The notes beneath the pieces were generated by a model. It ran no database searches. It was not told where the DNA came from and worked only from the letters and a program-made list of their open reading frames with translations. Below are positions 53,798 to 64,000 of a stretch of DNA of 64,000 bases, one piece after another. The stretch is from Nectonema munidae (taxonomy: Eukaryota; Nematomorpha; Nectonematoida; Nectonematidae): the NCBI GenBank assembly GCA_030549495.1, contig JAUIRK010000882.1, positions 124,001 to 188,000 of the forward strand, written 5' to 3'. The translations under genes and the position numbers were made by a program. Numbering within the stretch: the stretch's first letter is position 1; the number at the start of each line of letters is the position of its first letter.

Positions 53798-55149
53798 TTT
53801 TTATTAGTATTTTCCTTTCCAAATAAAGTTAATAAATATATTTACCCTCTATCAGGCTTGTGGGGTCCTTTCTGATAAACGTTTTCCTCAATACTTTCTA
53901 TAGTTAAAAACTACCATAAAACAAGCATTTAGATTTTAGACGTGTTTTAGGACCCAACGTGTTTGAAATCTAAATGCTATTTAGAACCTTTCTTCTTGAT
54001 TTGTATAATAATAATCTATACAATCTACATAATAGTAACATGTATGAATGTATAGATAACATTCAAACATGATTGCGGGGGGGGGGGGGGGGTCACTCCC
54101 TCGCTTCTCTCCACGATATAAAAAAACCTGTGTATATATTTATAACAAGGAAAGGTACTCTGTTGTATTTTCAACGACAAATCTCCCCTTTTGCCTTTTA
54201 TCTATGGGCGAGTTGAAACTTGTTCTTCCTAACAAACATTTAACAGCATGTTTGCGTAGGCGTGAAATATGTGCTCTTTTTTGTGTATGTTATGGATAGT
54301 GTTTCACAAATTAATTAAGACTCAATTTATCATCTCATCTTCATTTCAATAGCACGCTAACAACAACATATGTTGTCAAAATCACATTTTAAGAGTTCAT
54401 CTTGCAGGTTGAGAACAAATTACTAAGATAAAATTGGCCTTCAACAATAATAATATATATGATTGATTTATTTTGGTATACTTTGTAGAAATTTATAAAA
54501 CTGCGCTCACGAAATATCATTCTTATTTTCATAATCAAATATTTTCAAGAAAAGTGCCATACTGAATATTTGCTATTGATAAAAAAAAAGCGATGAAAAG
54601 CTACTAGTATGTTAACGTAAAAAGAACGCATTATTTACAGGTTAAGGTTGCTTCACCAATAATTTTGAATGTTTTTAATTTTTTATCATTAAAAGACTTT
54701 TTTTTGGCTTGTGAGCTGCTGACTTTTAATATTACTTGTCTACGGTTGAATTTCAGACATAAATTTTTTTTTAAAAATAGTTTACCCCAAATAATTTTAA
54801 AGATATGCTTCCCTGCTATACTTTTTTTAATGGCGGACTGTATTTGAAAAACTCCGTTGTTAACACATGTAACATAATATCAAATTTTTTTTTATATATT
54901 TATAAAAAAAATAATATTTTTTTTTTATTTAGAAGATAGAACATGGAATCACTTTTAATAATAATAATGATACTTTTGAATTCATAAAAAAAAATCGCAT
55001 ATGTTAGAACTAGTAAAGACTCTCTCCGCCATAATAGCGCCTTTTCTTCATTGTTTAATTTAGTAGAACTCTTAACAGGGTTTCTGATCGGAGTAGTATT
55101 TGTATTTTTTTCAATAAAAAAATTTTTAAAATATAATATCAAAATTATT
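53798..55149. other. Intergenic segment
   Basis: Contains a small imperfect hairpin at 53928-53980 (AGCATTTAGATTT arms), a G run at about 54077-54092 and AT-rich sequence. No gene seen. Confidence 0.4.
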
Positions 55150-56080
55150 CTTGAGGTATGGATCATCTTTACTCCGTTTTATTTTCAGAAGGACTTTACT
55201 TGATCCTAAAGTTTTTAGGAGGTTCTTGAAGCTTTTAAAACAGTTGCCAAACAAACTAACATGTGTGCGAGGTGTACTTATTCTGCATGCGTCATTGCGT
55301 ATACACATCATTTTCATCATGTTGGTGGAACAGGAGCGTGAGTGATTGATTAGGTGGAGGGTATTAGCATTAGCAGTGTACTACTGCTGCCATAAATCTC
55401 TGCACTGTGTGAGCACTTTATATTGGTTGTGAGTGTGTATAATATATTTTGTAGGCGATGAACTACACCGCCCATCCATTACATTTACTCTCTTTGGAAT
55501 TATAAATGTAATTTTCGTCGTAGTTGGTGGTAGCCAGTAGTGTGATGATGCGTTTTAATGATAAATAATTGTATCGAATTCCATGATGATAATGCGTGAG
55601 GAGGAGAATCCCTGCGAATTCCCACTCTCCTCTCCTGAGATGGCCACGACGCTCACTCTAAAATCCATTGCCAAGTCTTCTTCCTTATCATCTCCTGAGC
55701 AGATTCTTTTCATCCATGTTTTGCCTTTTTCTCTCCCTCTCCACAATAATTTGGATGAACACAGGAGAGAAGAGAAGAAGCAAGCTGCTCCTGGCTACTT
55801 CTTTCTTGTTGTGAGTTGTTGCTCGCTGCAGTGAATAGCTGCCTGCCAATTCGAGTGTAAAGGATGAGAGAGATTCAGTGCTTCTGCCTCACCACCACCA
55901 CCACCACAGTCTTGTCGTCTTTTCTCTCTCCACTTCTCAAATCGTTCTTATCTCTGGCCAGCTCACACACACACACACACACACACATGCACTTGTAGCA
56001 GCCAGTCTGCATGTTTGCGTGTATACCTTCTCTTTTATCGATACCAAAGTATAATGTAATGTATTTATTTTTATTGCATG
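55150..56080 (+). promoter_or_regulatory. Candidate promoter or 5' leader region of the Sp gene
   Basis: GC content and CT-richness rise over about 900 bp (for example CTCTCCTCTCCTGAGATGG, repeated TCCTGAG words, CACCACCACCACCACCAC). This is unlike the flanking AT-rich DNA and lies 1.7-2.6 kb upstream of the first coding exon found. A short CA run at 55964-55987 and a TA run at about 56083-56100 follow. No clear TATA box was identified. The 83-codon frame at 55583 has no recognised motif. Confidence 0.35.
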
Positions 56081-56642
56081 CATATATATATATATATATA
56101 TTTGTTTAGTAGCAAAAGTCAATAAAACGCTTAATCATAAACCTCATTTATTTTTTGCTCCTTCTCTATTTTGATCTTCTTTTGCTTCCTCATCATTCCT
56201 ACTCATTGTTAATTTTTCAAAAATTTGCTAGACATGACTGAAGCTGTTTCATAGTAGTAATTTTTAATTATTTTTAAAATTATTAATCGTGAACAAAATA
56301 TCGTTGTTTATAGCGTATTTTTAACGATAGCATTTGGGAGACCTAGTCCGCATCCACAATCTAAAAAAAAGTTGCTTCCAGATATAAACAGAATTTACAT
56401 TGAAAAAAGAAGTAGTTGCTAAGATATTTGTAAGGAACTTCAATTTCAAAATTCTTACACAAGCCTTTTTGGCTTCTAATTTTTTTGGCGGTTTTATACC
56501 GAAAAATCCTCCTTTTGGTAGGAGTCACAGTTCAAAAATACTGGATGACCATTCCCATTTTTAGTGAACCTAGACATTTTTAGATTCGTACAAGACAGAT
56601 ATGGGTTTTTATAATAAAAAAAACTGTAACTGATCTTATGTA
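56081..56642 (+). other. Upstream flank of the Sp gene
   Basis: AT-rich; nothing else recognised. Confidence 0.3.
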
Positions 56643-56747
56643 CAGTCAAACCTCATTAATCTTAACAGAACATTTAAAAAAATTAATCGGATTGTGAAAT
56701 AATAATGATTTTAGATATAAACATTATTCGTAAACGAGGGTTGACCG
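56643..56747. repeat. pogo/Tigger-type MITE, TA-flanked
   Basis: The left end CAGTCAAACCTCATTAATC and right end AAACGAGGGTTGACCG are inverted, with TA on both sides. The CAGTCAAACCTCG-type end is standard for pogo/Tigger families. Confidence 0.75.
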
Positions 56748-56931
56748 TATTTTAATGGATTTTTGCTTCTATAATCCGTCAGCCTCGAAGATCGTTGGTG
56801 AAAGCCTGGCAGCAATTTTTAATTTTATCGTTGGAATGCTCGGTTCGAATCCTAGCGCGTCAATCAAATCCGAATTGATCTACTATCCCATTGCCTAAAA
56901 TTGATCTCTTTCACTGACTTATGTTGACATA

Positions 56932-57284
56932 AAGTCAGACTTTGTTTATCCGACAACTCCGCTAACTGACACACTACTGATTGTAACGAATTTTTTCAAT
57001 GTTTTTCTCCCCAGTTATTTCGACATGGAGAATGCTTCAAATCAAATTAATTACTACTTTCTTTACTTTTCCAATCTCTTGGTGTGGGATAGAAGTTGAA
57101 GTCGTCATTTGTGAACGATTTTTCTTTCACATTCAACATAAATATCACATATACTTCATATGAATGGTATTTTAGTTTGAGGTATTTTTGATTCTTTATA
57201 AATTTCATACACTGGTAGAAATTTGGTTAATCCGGTAAGAATATGTGTGAAACCAAGGGTGTCAGATAAATGAGGTCTGGCCTG
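56932..57284. repeat. Second pogo/Tigger-like MITE, more diverged
   Basis: The left end GTCAGACTTTGTTTATCCGAC mirrors the right end (GTCAGATAAATGAGGTCTGGC), with TA at both edges. Just upstream, a B-box-like GGTTCGAATCC at 56843 marks a worn tRNA-derived repeat. Confidence 0.55.
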
Positions 57285-57734
57285 TACAGAATAATCCATT
57301 TATAACTAGTTTTTATGAGGAACGATTTTTTATAACAACGTTTCATCATATTCATAAAGAAGGTAAAAAATAAAAATTGAAAGAATACAAATATAACAGC
57401 CGTTTGAAGGATTGAAATCAAAACATAAAATAACTTCTTTTTAAATTTTAAAATTGATAGATAAAAATCAATGATTAATTTATTATTTGCTTCATAATAA
57501 AATCTTTCCACTTCAGTTCTCTACAATCTGCAGATTCTACCAACAAAAATGCAGCCCCTGATAAATTTATCTGATAAAATCAAACTTTAAAAATCGCTTA
57601 AAGCAATTTGAATTGGACACCCCTAAGGCACATTTACTTTGCTTTCCTTAAAACTCGGTATACAATTTTGATATTTTAGATTAAGACAAATGACTGCGGA
57701 ATCATCGAATTTTTCCTGCGAGTAGGACAAATTA

Positions 57735-58143
57735 ATGTGTAGCATTAGAAAGAAGGGTAAGAATCCATTGGCTCTGCTAGCTGAAACGTGTGAGAACATA
57801 GATGATGGCACGGGAAACAAAAATGCTCTCTACCATTCTCGCAAAAAGAGCTTCTTCTCTGAGATGGACGATTTCTTGCGTCGAGAAGAAGAAGAGGAAG
57901 AGAAAGATCCGTCTAAGGCCTGTAAATCCAAATCCTGCAATGTTTGCTGCAAAGAAGATCTCTACAGGATTCCAAATGGCCTTCCCTCTGCTTATTGCAC
58001 TCACCGCTACCATCCTCTCGCCCATCACAAGTGCTGCAATGACGAACACGTAGAACCTTCTACATGTCTTTACAATTCTTCGTTTAGCAAAATTTCTCAC
58101 GTTTCCACCTACACAGAAGATAACAAGAAAAAATCCTTCCTAG
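57735..58143 (+). CDS. Sp gene, exon with the SP box
   Basis: ATG at 57735 follows an in-frame TAG 12 bases upstream, so this ATG is the simplest start. An upstream exon spliced at an AG near 57725 is not excluded. It encodes 136 residues: basic start, SP box (residues 10-19), an acidic RREEEEEEKDPSKA run, then a Cys-rich stretch (CKSKSCNVCC) and HRYHPLAHHKCC. The Cys-rich stretch is not a feature I know from other Sp proteins. Confidence 0.82.
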
Positions 58144-61100
58144 GTATGATGCTGTTATTGAAGGGAACCCTTCTCCAAAAAGCTCCAAATATTATTTTTA
58201 TATATATTTATAGTTATAATATGACTGATTTTATTGTATTATTTCATCTGTTTGTAGAAGTCAGGAAAAATGCCAAATTGTACATTTTCGGTGAAATAGG
58301 CTCCCTTCAAATGTCCATTCGGCCTAATGTCCGGGTTCCGTTTATACAATGTCCAACTGTTTCCTAAAAAATGTCCACCTGACACCCTATATGCCATTTA
58401 TATTTTTATTGTTTTTGCTACGCAAACCATGAAAATTTTATTTTTAATCCTTTGGTTTATATTGTATCTATATTGTAAAAATCTCTCTTTATACTCTCAT
58501 GAAAATTAATTTAATTTTAAAGACATAATGAAATTGAATATTCTGACTCAAAAAAGTGACTATATTTTTTAATTTATAATGTTTTAAGCCCTAAATATAA
58601 GGAAAATCTTCCTTAATAAAGAAAGATTGCATTACGTCGTAGTGATTATTTCAAAATAGCCAATAGACTTTTTATAATATTTTCTATAAGTTTTAGCTTG
58701 TTGTGAACTTGTTTATGTTTAAACCTAATACTCCTGGCCTCCCCCACATGTCTTGTATATTCAATTGATTTCCATGCTTTGATTTAATTGATACACGCGT
58801 ACTGAAGCACACTCACATGCGTATGTTTCAAATGGAATGAGAATAGCCAAAGAATCAGCAATCTTGCAAAGTTTTATTTTGAAAATTGTATTTTACGAAC
58901 GCGATTTACACTTAATTCTCTTAGATCTTCTTTTAAAAAAATTTAAAGAACCAGGATTAATGTTCCATTCTTCACAAATATTCAATTTTCATGAAGCAAA
59001 GAAGGAGAAGAAGAAATTTATTTTGGCAGAAAAAACGCATTCAAATACATAACATTGATTTTAAAATGTCTACAAAAAATTGGTTCTTCAAAAGTGTAGA
59101 AAAAAATATGGTGACGAAAATTAACTGCTACGATATTTATTAAAGGCGCATGCCCGCTGATATAACAACCCATCATATACATAATACGCATTGAAATTAA
59201 ACATATTTAATCAAAAAATATCAACAGATCACATTTCAAGAGAATTGAAAGTATGATACAAACTCACAATTAAATAGTTGATAAACATTACAAGTCATTA
59301 GAACATATGTAACAATTTTTTACATCACAACCTATTTCTTAGTTTTCCATGAAGCTTGGCATCTATTATAAACAAAGGTCCAGTTAGACAAGTTCCAATG
59401 TGGTCTAAAAAATTTTATTACATGAAATAAAGAGAATAAAACAACCATCTCAGAAAAGAATAGTAAAGCATATGATTCTTATTAATTTCATATTCACTGT
59501 TTATATTATTCATACTATTTTAGAAAAATGTGGAAATAGTAAAAATATTGAGTTTTGTAGCTAAAATATAACAAGACTAGGATTTACGATTGAAGACTTT
59601 ACAAATGAAAAAATCAACACTACAGCAAGACTTTAGTGAGAAAAATGGCAAAGATAAAGCTTTGTACTTTGTGTTAACTCTTATTAATAATAAAATTATA
59701 ATTTCATTAACAAATCAATGTTCATTTTAATAATAAATAATGATTGAAATTCTTAATAATAATGTTCGCCTGGGGTCCAACTACAACACTCAAAATATCC
59801 GGATTCGGACCGCGGGCCGCCAATTGAGTACCTCTGTTCTACAGTGAGGAATCATGAACTTTAATGAAGATCTTAACCAATACTCTTTTGATTTGTGTTT
59901 AAAAGTTTGTCAATTCGAGAAAAATGCGAGCAACTACATAGCCTCTAACTAAGTTATAGTTCCATCATCAAAAAATTGAAATTTACAAATTAAAAAATAA
60001 AATAATGAATTCATTTTTGACGATATTTGTATACGAAATATAAAGCAAATAAAATGAAAATATAGAAAAATTATTGATATCATTGACTGTGGTGATCAAG
60101 TTGTTTAATTCTGTTAAGAGGGACCTTCTTTCTACCTGTAGTAAGAAAGAAAATTTATAATAAAAAATGACTTTTTGTTATGAACGTGTTTTAAAAAGCC
60201 TGGTTACGGTTGGTTAGATACTGGGCCTCTATAACTCAATGAAGCGAAATGTTAGCATTCAAGATATCATTGTAAGTCACTGAGCTGAAACGAAAGCTAG
60301 CATAAAGTTATACATCTCATAAATTATATAAATTATATATTTAATTTTTAACATAAAGTTTATACATTCTCATCAGTATTGCTTGACCCCGTATAAAAAT
60401 ATTTCAAAAAGCATTAATAAAAAATAAATGAAGAATCGCATTTAAAAAAAATAATAGATTATAGTTTCTTTACCTCCAATATATTATTATATTTCATTTA
60501 GATATGTAAAATGTCATTTATGAAATTGACATCATAATATAATAATCATTAACACATGTTCTTTCTTTTTCTTTCAATTTTAGCTGTCAAAAACTCAGAT
60601 GAAGAAAACGCTCCCAGATTCATAACTAAAAATACAAATAAATCAAATCTGTATTTTAGTGCAATTAAAATACAAATATATTTGTGTATGATCCGAACCT
60701 CTTTCATTCTATTTGATCTTTTAGTGAAGTTGTTTATTCTTTGATTAATTTTAAGAAGAGCCGTTTTGACCAATTTTTTTTCCTAAGAATATTATTTATT
60801 CTTTATTTTTTTTGTTTCAAAACTTGAGGCCCTTTTCACTTTTTTAAATCTGGCCGTTTTGACCAGACCCCTATACCATTTTTAGTTCTATGTTTTATCC
60901 TTTTTCAATTCTATTCTAAACATAAAAGGATAAAATAAGATAGAAGCAAAAAGTAAAATATATATACGTATATGCATTTTTGAATTTCATATTCAAAATA
61001 ACTTTAAGTAGATACTGGACACATTAGTGAAATTCCTATCAAGGATGGGGTAAAATTTAAAAAAGTTTGGAATTTTGTAAAGTTAATATTTTATTTGGAA

Positions 61101-62294
61101 AATCTGTCACTTGTTTTGATACGGGAGGTTTTACCGTAATAAATTTGCTACCTACCATTCTAATTTTCTGAATAATCTTAAATGTTTTATTATATTTCCG
61201 TTGACATTTTTTCTGAACCTAAAAAGTCTTCAGCTTTGCGTTATTTAATACAGACCAATTATATTCACAGTTGTTTTAATTTCTTTTATTTAGCTTTGGA
61301 ATGCTCAGAAGATTTTACCATTGATAAATCAACTCTTCCATTCTCTGTGCCAACACAGGCCAAAAATGACGATGTGATCACCACCAACCCTTCCCTTTTC
61401 TTTCCCTTTGAGCACGCTGGCATTGCGAAATCTTTACAACATCAGATCAACAGGATAAGTGGGGTATGTAGTGAAAAGCGCCGATCCACATACACATCGC
61501 AGAGAGTTTCAAGAATATTCGAATTGGATGAAAGCAAGCGTATTAGTCGTGTCTTAGAACAGATAGACCCACATATCGTTCGCGATGAAGAAAATGTCAA
61601 CTGCTCCAACAATAACAATGGCAGCGCACTTAAAAATGTAAAGAAAGAGAAAGATGACATGGTGTGCTCGGGAAAGTTAGACACATCAATCTTGTCCACT
61701 CTTTCTTCTTCTACCGATGCTCTTCCATGGATTTCTGAACTTAGTTTTAGTTCTGCGAGCAAAAGCAGTAGTGGCCATAGCGACTATTGGTCCAAAGGAA
61801 GTTATTCCAATAGCGACACTAGTAGTAGTTTCCATTCCAATTCCTCTTCCTACTCATCACTCTCAGATGAAGAATCTTCGCACTCTAAGCAACCTCGCTC
61901 CAATGACTGTTCGTTCAATTTGAAGAGAGATGATGCTGACGATCCCTTGTTAATACCTACTCTACCACTAAACTCGGCGACATCATCTTACCCCAGTAAA
62001 AGCAGTAGTCAAGAGAGCATGCTGTCTACGTCTTCCAAACCGCTCATTCTGCCTTTCATCAATTCTACAAATGAGGATCCTTCTTCATTCAATAACAAGA
62101 ATCTCTCCAACAACAACAGCAATCGTCGACTCGTCATTGTTCCATTAAGGGGACCGCTTATCAAGTTGCCAGACGCAATACCCAACAAGCGAGTTCGCAA
62201 AGTTTGCATCTGTCCCAATTGTCGCGACGGAAATGGCAATGCAATAATCAACAAAAGCAAAATCCACCTATGTCATTATAAAGGCTGTGTTCGC
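57735..62294 (+). CDS. Sp-family transcription factor (SP box, Ser-rich domain, buttonhead box, zinc finger 1), 3' end outside the window
   Basis: Exon 57735-58143 joins exon 61294-62288/62294. The donor TAG/GTATGA leaves phase 1, and the acceptor TTCTTTTATTTAG restores it as an Ala codon (SFL-A-LECSEDF). The first exon has the SP box NPLALLAETC near its N-terminus (57762-57791). The second ends with the buttonhead box VCICPNCRDG and then KIHLCHYKGC, the first half of C2H2 finger 1. This SP box, Btd box and three-finger order defines the Sp subfamily of Sp/KLF factors, which bind GC/GT boxes in promoters. The transactivation part is Ser/Asn-rich rather than Gln-rich. The Sp1-4, Sp5/btd or Sp6-9 class cannot be decided without the fingers. 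The missing exons should lie beyond 64000. Confidence 0.85.
58144..61293 (+). other. 3.15 kb intron of the Sp gene
   Basis: AT-rich. It holds a worn copy of the TTTGGCC-type repeat (58293-58375: AAATGTCCATTCGGCC), a hAT-type end (59766-59842), a partial family B SINE (60195-60240: GGTTACGGTTGGTTAGATAC) and a relative of the foldback-element end (60755-60875: GGCCGTTTTGACCAGACC). No additional exon was found. Confidence 0.6.
59766..59842 (-). repeat. hAT-type terminal fragment
   Basis: On the minus strand it reads CAGAGGTACTCAATTGGCGG followed by CCCGCGGTCCGAATCCGG, the well-known form of one group of hAT ends. The other end was not seen. Confidence 0.6.
61294..62294 (+). CDS. Sp gene, exon with the Ser-rich domain, Btd box and start of zinc finger 1
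   Basis: About 333 residues. The N-side is SEDFTIDKSTLPFSVPTQAK. The middle is Ser/Asn-rich. Then come RRLVIVPLRGPLIKLPDAIP and NKRVRKVCICPNCRDGNGN (Cys at 62205, 62211 and 62220), then finger 1 Cys at 62271 and 62286. After GCVRVY (against GCGKVY in other Sp factors) the match stops, so the donor is either TGT/GTTCGC (exon end 62288) or CGC/GTATAT (exon end 62294). Both leave phase 0. Confidence 0.85.
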
Positions 62295-63649
62295 GTATAT
62301 CCACTTTATTTTTGTTTCCTTTTCAATTTCTCGCGTTTTTAATCTCTCCGAAAATTTGAAGTATATAAGATTAAAGTAATCACGAAAAATAAATTCTTTA
62401 AATTTTTTTTGTGCGTTAAATAATATTAATATTTTCAACCTTTATAGCGTAAGTGTTTTGCTGGTTTATTGTATTTATAATAATATTATAGTGACTAGTG
62501 ATAGAACGATACTAAAGTTTTGTTTTGAAACTTTAAATACTTTTATTTTTTTATGTGTTTGTATTTGAGACATGAATAAATTGAGTTAAATAAAATTTAA
62601 ATTTAATTAACTTTATTTTTAAAAAATTAAATTTAAATACTACTAATAATAAAAAGAATCGGGACTGATGTATCGGAAGATACTGATGAAATTTTTCCAT
62701 GCGATTTCGTTATTTAAAAAAACACAATTCCGTTTAATCGTTTCATCACGAATACGGATTAAGATTTATAAATGGAGAATAAAAGTTGATTACTACCAAA
62801 GATTAATGAATGACATATTTTTTCTTTTTAACTCATATTTAACTTCTTTAGTATGAAAAAATTTTCAAAAATCGCTTCAATTGATTTTATTGCGAATATA
62901 TTACTTTTCATGATATCAAGGACAAAGTTATAAGACATGTGCCAAATTTGAAGAGAGCATCTCTCATTACTTTCAGGATCTTGGTAGATATGGTATTAGT
63001 TGGGTTCTAGATCCGTTAAAATGTGAAATTGCTGATGTTTGGCAGTCCAATAATAACGCATTAAGTTTGAAATCGAGGCATATCTGTATTTTTCGATGTC
63101 GAAAGCCTTGAAAATTGTGGATGAGGAGACAGTCAAACCTTTGTTTCCTTTTGCGAATAACGATTTTCCACTCTACAAACCAAAATAATCTTCTGGTCTC
63201 TGAAGATTGTATTTAAGTTTGATGTCATTATTACAAAACCAAAATTAAAAAAGCTATTGAAAGATCTTGCTAAATAAAGAGATTTTTTTATAGAAAAAAG
63301 TTGCAGTCGAAGTTGGAAATCGGTGGAATCGAAGATTTTAGAAGGATTTTTATATGTTTTTTCCTTATAAATTCAAAAAGCCTTTTGAATTCTAAGAATC
63401 CAAGATTCATACATTTTATTGAAATCAATGGTGTAACGTCAGCAGGAATTATATTTTGGGGTAATCATTTAAAAAGTTTTCTGACACTCTAGGTAGAAGA
63501 ACGTCGTGAAATGAGAAATCTGAGTTAAAAACTGTAATTAACTGTAAAGTTTGAAAATTCTTTGAATTACGCACTTCTGAAACGGAAGAGTACGTACTGT
63601 TAAATTCTCATATACACATATTTGTAGGACTTTTTATTTGGACCGGATG
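62295..63649 (+). other. Start of the next Sp intron
   Basis: AT-rich, with no zinc-finger exon and no recognisable repeat. Confidence 0.45.
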
Positions 63650-63765
63650 CTCTTCTTGACGTCAACCGGGTGGCATTAGATTAAACAACCAGAATTTATA
63701 TTTCGGGTACATCCAGAATCGAACCCAAGACCTTTCAACTGAAATCCTGTTGCCCCACTAATATA
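63650..63765 (-). repeat. tRNA-derived SINE-like sequence
   Basis: On the minus strand AGTGGGGCAACAGGATTTCAG is followed by GGGTTCGATTCTGG (B box) and then AT-rich sequence. The A-box side is weak. Confidence 0.5.
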
Positions 63766-63794
63766 TAGTATAAGTTAAGTATTAAAATCTATTC

Positions 63795-63875
63795 TTAACC
63801 CATTTTAGACCAAAGTTTTCAAAGGAAATGCAGACGAACTCATATTTCCAATGAAATTAAATAGAAAATAGGCTC
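63795..63875. repeat. TTAACCC MITE, copy C (partial)
   Basis: TTAACCCATTTTAGACCAAAG, then GCAGACGAACTC and GAAATTAAATAG, follow copy B (29355) for about 75 bp and then depart before the right end. Confidence 0.65.
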
Positions 63876-64000
63876 CCTCTAACAAAAATTTTTTTGGTTA
63901 CGCAGTATTACTACTGTTTCACTTTTTTTCATATAGAATATTGGAATTGTTTATTGAATGAAAAAATTTATTTTACTGTTAGTGTATGAACAAAAGTGGG

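Noticed and set aside
55583-55834. 83-codon open frame as a gene
   Set aside because: No motif, CT-rich composition and probable leader sequence; the start and frame have no support.

Overview
The window looks like an AT-rich animal genome, most likely an arthropod. A crustacean such as a copepod is my guess, from composition and repeat content only. Host genes have small exons in a mix of very short introns (56 and 72 bp) and very long ones (up to about 12.6 kb), and most of the DNA is transposon-derived.

Host gene 1 lies on the minus strand and runs from 30229 down to 382. It can be read as nine exons whose splice phases close into one 482-residue frame. Exons 1-3 encode a PWWP domain, exons 4-8 an acidic then lysine-rich linker, and exon 9 an integrase-binding domain (IBD). 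That is the layout of the LEDGF/HRP2 chromatin readers. Its introns hold a 1.1 kb pure GT tract, a 0.33 kb GT tract, young LINE copies, a Ty3-type LTR fossil, a foldback element nested in an older LINE, SINEs, a GC-rich LTR-element fossil, an unassigned fossil, a hAT element and a Merlin-type relic. The last coding exon ends inside a small TTAA-flanked MITE.

31274-39569 is one complete-looking 8.26 kb DNA transposon. It has near-identical inverted repeats of about 260 bp, a perfect 19-bp target duplication, a protein with an OTU cysteine-protease-like domain and a MULE-type DDE transposase in an overlapping frame. This is the most unusual object in the window.

40.5-45.9 kb holds a perfect 67-bp-arm hairpin, then a worn I-type LINE with two ORFs and an RNase H domain. 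46.3-46.8 kb has decayed coding-like sequence. 47.5-48.5 kb has two related tRNA-derived SINEs. 48.5-53.3 kb has two worn piggyBac elements. 53.6-57.3 kb has small MITEs and a CT-rich, GC-richer stretch that may be the promoter or leader of the next gene.

Host gene 2 lies on the plus strand from 57735 and runs off the window. It is an Sp-family transcription factor. Exon 1 carries the SP box. After a 3.15 kb phase-1 intron, the second exon carries a serine-rich domain, the buttonhead box and the start of zinc finger 1. The other zinc-finger exons are not in the window.
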